This document shows, one piece after another, positions 57,946 through 64,000 of a DNA stretch of 64,000 bases (the first letter of the stretch is position 1; each line of letters opens with the position of its first letter). Below the pieces are notes generated by a model, which was not told the origin of the DNA, ran no database searches, and saw only the letters and a program-made list of their open reading frames with translations. Both the position numbers and the translations under genes were made by a program. The DNA lies in contig NZ_LR733265.1 in assembly GCF_902506495.1 (NCBI RefSeq), forward strand, positions 746,098-810,097, written 5' to 3'. Source of the stretch: Pseudomonas sp. 8O. Its GTDB lineage: Bacteria > Pseudomonadota > Gammaproteobacteria > Pseudomonadales > Pseudomonadaceae.

Positions 57946-59487
57946 ATGAATCTGCTCAAGTCCCTGGCTGCCGTCAGTTCACTGACCATGGTTTCGCGCG
58001 TGCTGGGGTTCGTGCGCGACACCATCATCGCCCGCACCTTTGGTGCCGGGGTGGCGTCGGATGCCTTCGTGGTGGCCTTCAAGCTGCCCAATCTGCTGCG
58101 CCGTATTTTTGCCGAAGGGGCGTTCTCGCAGGCCTTCGTGCCGATCCTGGCGGAATACAAGATGCAGCAGGGCGAGGAGGCCACGCGCACCTTCGTGGCC
58201 TACGTCTCTGGTTTGCTGACCCTGGTGCTGGCGCTGGTCACGGCCATCGGCGTGCTCGCTGCACCCTGGATCGTCTGGGCCACGGCACCGGGTTTTGCCG
58301 ATGAGGCCGAGCGTTTCGAGCTGACTGTCGATCTGCTGCGGGTGACTTTTCCTTATATATTGCTGATCTCCCTGTCATCGCTGGCCGGGGCCGTGCTCAA
58401 TACCTGGAACCGTTTTTCGGTACCGGCGTTCGTGCCGACCTTGCTCAACGTCAGCATGATCGTCTTCTCGCTGTTTCTGACGCCCTATTTCGACCCGCCG
58501 ATCATGGCGCTGGGCTGGGCGGTACTGGTCGGGGGGCTGGCGCAACTGCTCTGGCAACTGCCGCATCTGAAGAAGATCGGCATGCTGGTGCTACCGCGCC
58601 TGAGTTTCGGTGATCTCGGTGTCTGGCGCGTGCTCAAACAGATGGGGCCGGCGATCTTCGGCGTTTCGGTGAGCCAGATTTCGCTGATCATCAACACCAT
58701 TTTCGCTTCCTTCCTAGTGGCTGGCTCGGTGTCCTGGATGTACTACGCCGACCGCCTGATGGAGCTGCCCTCGGGTGTGCTGGGCGTGGCGCTGGGGACC
58801 ATCCTGCTACCTGCACTCTCCAAGACCTATGCGAGCAAGAACCGCGACGAATACCGCCGTCTGCTCGATTGGGGGCTGCGTCTGTGTTTTCTGCTGGTGC
58901 TGCCCTGCACCCTGGCGCTGGCGATTCTCGCCGAGCCGTTGGTGGTCTCGCTGTTCCAGTACGGCAAGTTCGGCGCAGAGGACGCGCTGATGACCCAGCG
59001 GGCGCTGGTGGCTTATTCGGTCGGCCTGCTTGCGCTGATTCTGATCAAGATCCTCGCGCCTGGCTTCTACGCCCAGCAGAACATCAAGACACCGGTGCGC
59101 ATTGCCATCGTCAGTCTGCTGGCGACTCAGGCGATGAACGCGCTGTTCGTGTTCGGCCTGGATATGGCGCATGTTGGCCTGGCGCTGGCGATCAGCCTGG
59201 CGGCCTGCCTGAACGCCGGCCTGCTGTACTGGCAGCTGCGCCGTGCAGATATCTTTCAGCCGCTGCCGGGCTGGGGCCTGTTCCTGCTCAAACTGGTGGT
59301 CGCGGTGGCGGTGATGGTCGCAGTGCTGCTGGGGCTGCTGCAGCTCATGCCAGCCTGGGCCGAAGGCGAGATGCTTGTGCGCCTGTTGCGTTTGGGCGCG
59401 CTGGTGTTTGCTGGTCTGATCGCCTACTTCGGCATGTTGCTGGTACTGGGTTTTCGCCTGCGCGATTTCGCCCGGCGGTCGCTGTAG
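57946..59487 (+). CDS. murJ: Lipid II flippase MurJ
   Basis: 513 residues, MOP-superfamily protein with 14 membrane helices, required for lipid II export. Starts MNLLKSLAAVSSLTMVSRVL followed by GFVRDTIIARTFGAGVASDA, whose Arg/Asp residues line the transport cavity, and FKLPNLLRRIFAEGAFSQAF. ASFLVAGSVSWMYYADRLME and PSGVLGVALGTILLPALSK are further family marks. The frame upstream of 57946 lacks membrane character and is not used. Ribosome site weak. A REP pair separates it from ribF. Confidence 0.95.
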   Translation: MNLLKSLAAVSSLTMVSRVLGFVRDTIIARTFGAGVASDAFVVAFKLPNLLRRIFAEGAFSQAFVPILAEYKMQQGEEATRTFVAYVSGLLTLVLALVTAIGVLAAPWIVWATAPGFADEAERFELTVDLLRVTFPYILLISLSSLAGAVLNTWNRFSVPAFVPTLLNVSMIVFSLFLTPYFDPPIMALGWAVLVGGLAQLLWQLPHLKKIGMLVLPRLSFGDLGVWRVLKQMGPAIFGVSVSQISLIINTIFASFLVAGSVSWMYYADRLMELPSGVLGVALGTILLPALSKTYASKNRDEYRRLLDWGLRLCFLLVLPCTLALAILAEPLVVSLFQYGKFGAEDALMTQRALVAYSVGLLALILIKILAPGFYAQQNIKTPVRIAIVSLLATQAMNALFVFGLDMAHVGLALAISLAACLNAGLLYWQLRRADIFQPLPGWGLFLLKLVVAVAVMVAVLLGLLQLMPAWAEGEMLVRLLRLGALVFAGLIAYFGMLLVLGFRLRDFARRSL

Positions 59488-59492
59488 CCATT

Positions 59493-59553
59493 GCAGGGTG
59501 CGCCGTGCGCACTGTCGGGTCGGCGCAGGAGTGGTGCGCATGGCGCACCCTGC
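59493..59553. repeat. REP-like inverted pair between murJ and ribF
   Basis: GCAGGGTGCGCCGTGCGCAC at 59493-59512 faces GTGCGCATGGCGCACCCTGC at 59534-59553. Here the outer base pair is changed on both sides (T to C and A to G), a compensatory pair, supporting selection on the stem or copying of a fixed variant. Confidence 0.85.
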
Positions 59554-59597
59554 GATTCAAGGCGTCGCGATGCCTGTTGTGCGTGGCCTGCTGTGCG

Positions 59598-59603
59598 TAT
59601 AAT
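59598..59603 (+). promoter_or_regulatory. Consensus -10 element upstream of ribF
   Basis: TATAAT, 29 bases before the ribF start, with a poor -35 (TGTTGT, 17 bases upstream). It marks the likely start of the ribF-ileS-lspA-fkpB transcript. Confidence 0.5.
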
Positions 59604-59631
59604 CGGCCACTTTGTGAACAAGAAGCGTGCT

Positions 59632-60582
59632 ATGCAGCTGGTTCGAGGTCTTCATAACCTGCAGCCCCAGGCGCGGGGCTGTGTGGTCACCATCGGTAAT
59701 TTCGACGGCGTTCATCGTGGGCACCAGGCCATCCTGGCGCGTCTGCGCGAGCGTGCCGCGGAATTGGCCGTGCCCAGCTGCGTGGTGATCTTCGAGCCGC
59801 AGCCGCGCGAATTCTTCGGCCCGGATACCGCGCCGGCACGCCTGACCCGCCTGCGTGACAAGCTCGCCCTGCTGGCTGCCGAAGGCGTCGACATGGTGCT
59901 GTGCCTGGCCTTCAACCGCCGCCTGCGCGAACTGTCGGCTGCCGAGTTCGTCCAGCGCGTACTGGTCGACGGGCTCAAGGTCAAAGATCTGGAGATCGGC
60001 GATGATTTCCGTTTCGGCTGTGACCGCGCTGGGGATTTCGAATTTCTCAAGGCCGCAGGCCTGCGCCACGGTTTCAGTGTCGATGCTTCGACCACCGTCG
60101 AAGTGCTGGGTGGCCGGGTCAGCAGCACGCGTGTGCGCCAGGCACTTGCCGATGGCGATTTCGAGTTGGCCGAAGCCCTGCTCGGTCGGCCGTTTCGCAT
60201 CGCCGGGCGCGTATTGCACGGGCAGAAACTCGGCCGCCAGCTCGATGCGCCCACCGCCAATGTCCAGCTCAAGCGGCGCAAGGTGCCGCTGACTGGCGTC
60301 TACCTGGTGAGCTGCGAAGTCGATGGCGTGATTCAACCGGGCGTCGCCAATATTGGCGTGCGACCCAGCGTTGCCGGTGACGGCAGCGCCCATCTGGAAG
60401 TTCACCTTCTGGATTTTGCCGGCGATCTGTATGGCCGGCGTCTCTCGGTGGCTTTCCACCACAAGCTGCGTGATGAGCAGCGTTTCGCCTCGCTGGAGGC
60501 CTTGAAGGCGGCGATTGCCGCCGATATCGCCGCTGCCCGTGATTATTGGCAGAGCCACCCGCTGATGAAGAGCCCGAAATGA
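59632..60582 (+). CDS. ribF: Bifunctional riboflavin kinase/FAD synthetase
   Basis: 316 residues. Phosphorylates riboflavin to FMN and adenylylates FMN to FAD. FAD synthetase half about 1-185: VVTIGNFDGVHRGHQAILAR with the HxGH-type nucleotidyl-transferase motif, and GRVSSTRVRQALADGDFELA. Riboflavin kinase half about 186-310: GRVLHGQKLGRQLDAPTANV and TGVYLVSCEVDG. The frame is open upstream into the REP but the conserved start is MQLVRGLHNL. Overlaps ileS by 4 bp. Confidence 0.96.
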   Translation: MQLVRGLHNLQPQARGCVVTIGNFDGVHRGHQAILARLRERAAELAVPSCVVIFEPQPREFFGPDTAPARLTRLRDKLALLAAEGVDMVLCLAFNRRLRELSAAEFVQRVLVDGLKVKDLEIGDDFRFGCDRAGDFEFLKAAGLRHGFSVDASTTVEVLGGRVSSTRVRQALADGDFELAEALLGRPFRIAGRVLHGQKLGRQLDAPTANVQLKRRKVPLTGVYLVSCEVDGVIQPGVANIGVRPSVAGDGSAHLEVHLLDFAGDLYGRRLSVAFHHKLRDEQRFASLEALKAAIAADIAAARDYWQSHPLMKSPK

Positions 60583-63410
60583 CCGACTACAAAGCTACGC
60601 TGAACCTGCCCGATACCCAGTTCCCGATGAAGGCCGGCCTGCCGCAACGCGAGCCGCAGACCCTGCAGCGCTGGAACGAGATTGGCCTGTATAGCAAGCT
60701 GCGCAAGATTGGCGAAGATCGGCCGAAGTTCGTCCTGCACGACGGCCCGCCCTATGCCAACGGCAGCATCCACATCGGTCATGCGGTGAACAAGATCCTC
60801 AAGGACATCATCACCCGCTCCAAGACGCTGGCCGGCTTCGATGCGCCCTACGTACCAGGCTGGGACTGCCATGGTCTGCCGATCGAGCACAAGGTCGAAA
60901 CCACCTTCGGCAAGAACCAGGCGGCCGACCTGACCCGTGAGCGTTGCCGCACCTACGCCAGCGAGCAGATCGAAGGGCAGAAGGCCGACTTCATCCGCCT
61001 CGGCGTGCTCGGCGACTGGGACAACCCCTACAAGACCATGGATTTTGCCAACGAGGCCGGCGAGATCCGCGCCCTGGCCGAGATGGTCAAGCAGGGCTTC
61101 GTGTTCAAGGGTCTGAAGCCGGTGAACTGGTGCTTCGACTGTGGCTCGGCACTGGCCGAGGCCGAGGTGGAGTATCAGGACAAGAAGTCCGATGCCATCG
61201 ACGTTGCCTTCCCCATCGAAGACGCAGGCAAATTGGCTACCGCCTTCGGTCTGAGCGAGCTGAGCAAGCCGACCGCCATCGTCATCTGGACCACCACGCC
61301 CTGGACCATCCCGGCCAACCAGGCGCTCAACGTACACCCTGAATTTACCTACGCCCTCGTCGACACCGGCGAGCGCATCCTGCTGCTGGCCGAGGAACTG
61401 GTCGAGTCCTGCCTGCAGCGCTACGGCCTGCAAGGTCAGGTGATCGCCACCGCGCCGGGCGCGGCGCTGGAGCTGATCCGTTTCCGTCATCCGTTCTATG
61501 AGCGCTTCTCGCCGGTCTACCTGGCCGAATACGTCGAGCTGGGCGCCGGTACCGGCATCGTTCACTCGTCGCCGGCCTATGGTGAGGACGACTTCCGTAC
61601 CTGCAAAGCGTACGGCATGAGCAACGACGACATTCTCAGCCCGGTGCAGAGCAATGGCGTCTACACCCCGGATCTGCCGTTCTTCGGCGGCCAGTTCATC
61701 TGGAAGGCCAACCCGGCCATCGTCGAGAAGCTGGCCGAGGTCGGTGCGCTGCTCAAGCACCAGCCGATCCAGCACAGCTACATGCACTGCTGGCGCCACA
61801 AGACGCCGCTGATCTACCGCGCTACCGCGCAGTGGTTCGTCGGTATGGACACTCAGCCCAAGCAGGGCGCTCCCCTGCGTGAGCGCGCGCTGGCCGCCAT
61901 CGAGCAGACCCAGTTCGTCCCGGCCTGGGGCCAGGCGCGCCTGCACAGCATGATCGCTGGTCGTCCCGACTGGTGCATCTCGCGTCAGCGCAACTGGGGC
62001 GTGCCGATCCCGTTCTTCCTGCACAAGGCCACCGGCGAGCTGCACCCGCGCACGGTCGAGCTGATGGAAGAAGTCGCCAAGCGTGTCGAGCAAGAGGGCA
62101 TCGAAGCCTGGTTCAAGCTCGACGCTGCCGAGTTGCTCGGCGCCGAAGCAGCTGATTACGACAAGATCAACGACACCCTCGACGTGTGGTTCGACTCCGG
62201 CACCACCCACTGGCACGTGCTGCGTGGCTCGCACGACATGGGCCACACCGACGGCCCGCGTGCCGATCTGTATCTGGAAGGCTCTGACCAGCACCGCGGC
62301 TGGTTCCATTCGTCTCTGCTGACCGGCAGCGCCATCGACGGTCACGCGCCGTACAAGGCACTGCTGACCCACGGTTTTGTGGTCGACGAGAACGGCCGCA
62401 AGATGTCCAAGTCGCTGGGTAACGTGGTCGCCCCGCAGGAGGTCAACGACAGCCTGGGCGCCGACATCATGCGCCTGTGGGTCGCCTCCACCGACTACTC
62501 GGGCGAGATGGCCGTGTCCAAGGTGATCCTGCAGCGCAGCGCCGACGCTTACCGGCGTATCCGTAATACCGCGCGCTTCATGCTGGCCAACCTCAACGGT
62601 TTCGATCCAGCCAGGGACCTGCTGAAGCCCGAGCAGATGCTCGACCTCGACCGCTGGGCCGTGGACGCTGCCCTGCGCCTGCAGGAAGAGATCATCGAGG
62701 CCTACGCCGACTACCGTTTCTGGAACGTCTACTCCAAGGTGCACAACTTCTGCGTGCAGGAGCTGGGCGCTTTCTACCTGGACATCATCAAGGATCGCCA
62801 GTACACCACCGCTGCCGACAGCGTGGCGCGTCGCTCCTGCCAGAGCGCGCTGTTTCACATCAGCGAGGCGCTGGTGCGCTGGATCGCGCCGATCCTGGCG
62901 TTCACCGCCGAGGAAATCTGGCAGTTCCTGCCGGGCGAGCGCAACGAGTCGGTGATGCTCAACACCTGGTATGCCGGTCTGGAGCGCCTGCCGGAAGGCT
63001 TCGAACTGGATCGTGCCTATTGGGACCGCGTCATGCAGGTCAAGGCTGCGGTCAACAAGGAGCTGGAGAACCTGCGCACGGCCAAGGCCATTGGTGCCAG
63101 CCTGCAGGCGGAAGTGACCCTGTTCTGCGACGAGGCCAAGCAGGCCGACCTGGCCAAGCTCGGCGACGAGCTGCGTTTCGCCCTGATCACCTCGGCGGCG
63201 CAGACCGCGCCGCTGGCCGATGCGCCGAGTGATGCGGTGGTGACCGAGGTCGAAGGCCTGAAACTGAAGATCCTCAAATCCGCCCACGCCAAGTGCGGTC
63301 GCTGCTGGCACTTCCGCGCCGATGTCGGCAGCCACGCTGCGCATCCGGAGCTGTGCGGTCGCTGCGTGAGCAACCTCGAAGGCATCGGTGAGGTGCGCAA
63401 GCATGCCTGA
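60579..63410 (+). CDS. ileS: Isoleucyl-tRNA synthetase
   Basis: 943 residues, class I synthetase with CP1 editing domain. HIGH-type motif HIGH at residues 65-68 (NGSIHIGHAVNKILKDII), editing domain about 190-420 with WTTTPWTIPANQALNVHPEF, KMSKS loop GRKMSKSLGNV starting about 606, anticodon-binding helices, and C-terminal zinc finger CGRCWHF ... CGRCVSN. This is the bacterial, mupirocin-sensitive-type architecture. Coupled to ribF (upstream) and lspA (downstream, 8-bp overlap). Confidence 0.97.
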   Translation: MTDYKATLNLPDTQFPMKAGLPQREPQTLQRWNEIGLYSKLRKIGEDRPKFVLHDGPPYANGSIHIGHAVNKILKDIITRSKTLAGFDAPYVPGWDCHGLPIEHKVETTFGKNQAADLTRERCRTYASEQIEGQKADFIRLGVLGDWDNPYKTMDFANEAGEIRALAEMVKQGFVFKGLKPVNWCFDCGSALAEAEVEYQDKKSDAIDVAFPIEDAGKLATAFGLSELSKPTAIVIWTTTPWTIPANQALNVHPEFTYALVDTGERILLLAEELVESCLQRYGLQGQVIATAPGAALELIRFRHPFYERFSPVYLAEYVELGAGTGIVHSSPAYGEDDFRTCKAYGMSNDDILSPVQSNGVYTPDLPFFGGQFIWKANPAIVEKLAEVGALLKHQPIQHSYMHCWRHKTPLIYRATAQWFVGMDTQPKQGAPLRERALAAIEQTQFVPAWGQARLHSMIAGRPDWCISRQRNWGVPIPFFLHKATGELHPRTVELMEEVAKRVEQEGIEAWFKLDAAELLGAEAADYDKINDTLDVWFDSGTTHWHVLRGSHDMGHTDGPRADLYLEGSDQHRGWFHSSLLTGSAIDGHAPYKALLTHGFVVDENGRKMSKSLGNVVAPQEVNDSLGADIMRLWVASTDYSGEMAVSKVILQRSADAYRRIRNTARFMLANLNGFDPARDLLKPEQMLDLDRWAVDAALRLQEEIIEAYADYRFWNVYSKVHNFCVQELGAFYLDIIKDRQYTTAADSVARRSCQSALFHISEALVRWIAPILAFTAEEIWQFLPGERNESVMLNTWYAGLERLPEGFELDRAYWDRVMQVKAAVNKELENLRTAKAIGASLQAEVTLFCDEAKQADLAKLGDELRFALITSAAQTAPLADAPSDAVVTEVEGLKLKILKSAHAKCGRCWHFRADVGSHAAHPELCGRCVSNLEGIGEVRKHA

Positions 63411-63912
63411 GGCCTCGCGTTTCGGGCATCTGCCCTGGCTGTTGCTGAGCGTGCTGATCCTGGTCGCCGACCGGGTGACCAAGGACATCTTCGAGGGCAC
63501 GCTGAGCATGTATCAGCGCATCGAAGTCATTCCGGGCTACTTCGACTGGACTCTGGCCTACAACACCGGCGCGGCATTCAGCTTCCTGGCCGATGCAGCC
63601 GGCTGGCAACGCTGGTTCTTCGCGGCCATCGCCATCGTTGTCAGCGTCGTGCTGGTGATCTGGCTCAAGCGCCTCAAGCGTCACGAAACCCTGCTGGCTG
63701 TGGCACTGGCCATGGTCCTGGGCGGCGCGCTGGGCAACCTGTATGACCGTGTGGTGCTCGGCCATGTGGTCGACTTCATTCTGGTGCACTGGCAGAGCCG
63801 CTGGTTCTTCCCGGCGTTCAACCTGGCCGACACCTTCATCACCATCGGCGCCATCCTGTTGGCGCTGGATATGTTCAAGAGCGACAAGTCCGCGAAGGAG
63901 GCTGCGCAATGA
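63403..63912 (+). CDS. lspA: Lipoprotein signal peptidase
   Basis: 169 residues, four membrane helices. Cleaves the signal peptide of lipoproteins such as the LpoA and DolP in this window, after lipid modification of Cys. Catalytic aspartates: Asp124 in GHVVDFILVHW and Asp143 in FNLADTFITIG; also YNTGAAFSFLADAAGW and GGALGNLYDRV. Start at 63403 lies 8 bp within ileS. Target of globomycin in the family. Confidence 0.96.
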   Translation: MPEASRFGHLPWLLLSVLILVADRVTKDIFEGTLSMYQRIEVIPGYFDWTLAYNTGAAFSFLADAAGWQRWFFAAIAIVVSVVLVIWLKRLKRHETLLAVALAMVLGGALGNLYDRVVLGHVVDFILVHWQSRWFFPAFNLADTFITIGAILLALDMFKSDKSAKEAAQ

Positions 63913-64000
63913 CAGACGTACGCATCGGGCCGGACAGGGAAGTGACCCTGCACTTCGCCCTCAAGCTGGAAAACGGCGACGTGGTCGACAGCACATTCGA
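63909..64000 (+). CDS. fkpB: FKBP-type peptidyl-prolyl isomerase (5' part)
   Basis: Starts at ATG 63909, overlapping the lspA stop (ATGA). The 30 visible residues (MTDVRIGPDREVTLHFALKL then ENGDVVDSTF) match the beginning of FkpB/SlpA, which follows lspA in gamma-proteobacteria. The gene runs off the window edge; the active-site region is not visible. In other bacteria ispH follows. Confidence 0.9.
   Translation, partial: MTDVRIGPDREVTLHFALKLENGDVVDSTF

Noticed and set aside
60543..63509. A nearly 1000-codon open frame antisense to ileS.
   Set aside because: Same high-GC shadow effect; no family resemblance, and its ends simply follow the ileS limits.
1..64000. tRNA or rRNA genes, phage or IS elements.
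   Set aside because: No tRNA-like cloverleaf ends, rRNA segments, transposase or integrase motifs were recognised; only rnpB qualifies as a stable RNA.

Overview
The window reads as a contiguous piece of a Pseudomonas chromosome (gamma-proteobacterium, high GC). Gene content and order match what I remember of P. aeruginosa PAO1. They include the dcw cell-wall/division cluster, petABC-sspAB, rsmI-lpoA-yraN-gmhA-dolP, lpxC-dciA-M23-secA-argJ and ribF-ileS-lspA-fkpB. A short REP-like repeat (consensus near GTAGGGTGCGCCGTGCGCACC) recurs between operons. I suspect the P. mendocina/P. oleovorans group, but the species is inference. No phage, IS element, CRISPR, tRNA or rRNA was recognised; this is core genome.

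Layout. 1-2.2 kb: reverse-strand genes for a periplasmic solute-binding protein and a lipoprotein, probably accessory to a TRAP-like transporter that continues off the left edge. 2.4-5.8 kb: a GATase1/AraC regulator divergent from an acyl-CoA dehydrogenase, then an aldo-keto reductase. 6-11 kb: rplM-rpsI, the cytochrome bc1 operon and sspAB, each block closed by a clear terminator. 11-15.3 kb: reverse-strand lpoA-yraN-gmhA-dolP, divergent from rsmI, which is followed by rnpB.

15.9-33.8 kb: the complete mraZ-to-ftsZ cluster with lpxC. It starts at a strong promoter followed by three 10-bp-phased MraZ repeats, and almost every gene junction overlaps or abuts. It encodes the cytoplasmic steps of meso-DAP peptidoglycan precursor synthesis (MurC-F, Ddl), the membrane steps (MraY, MurG), the septal synthase pair (FtsW/FtsI) and divisome parts (FtsL/Q/A/Z). 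MurJ, the lipid II flippase, lies at 58 kb, and LpoA and AmpG (muropeptide recycling) also fall in the window.

33.8-46 kb: dciA, an M23-family envelope protein, secA, argJ, a GST, a Nudix/ThiE-like fusion, then a reverse-strand operon of response regulator, panE-like reductase, histidine kinase and cobalamin adenosyltransferase. 46-54.8 kb: yajQ, an MscS channel, ampG (with an internal 84-residue duplication), an alkyltransferase-like protein, two tandem DUF481 paralogues, and the purine/pyrimidine salvage genes upp-uraA and hpt. 54.8-64 kb: a SulP transporter whose 3' end is tandemly duplicated together with a REP pair, a small PA4642-family gene, rpsT, murJ, ribF-ileS-lspA and the start of fkpB.

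I found no convincing undescribed defence or mobile system. The most interesting local signals are the 186-bp tandem duplication at the sulP 3' end, the duplication within ampG, the degenerate ThiE domain fused to a Nudix hydrolase, the response regulator with a decayed GGDEF motif, and the solute-binding/lipoprotein pair at the left edge.
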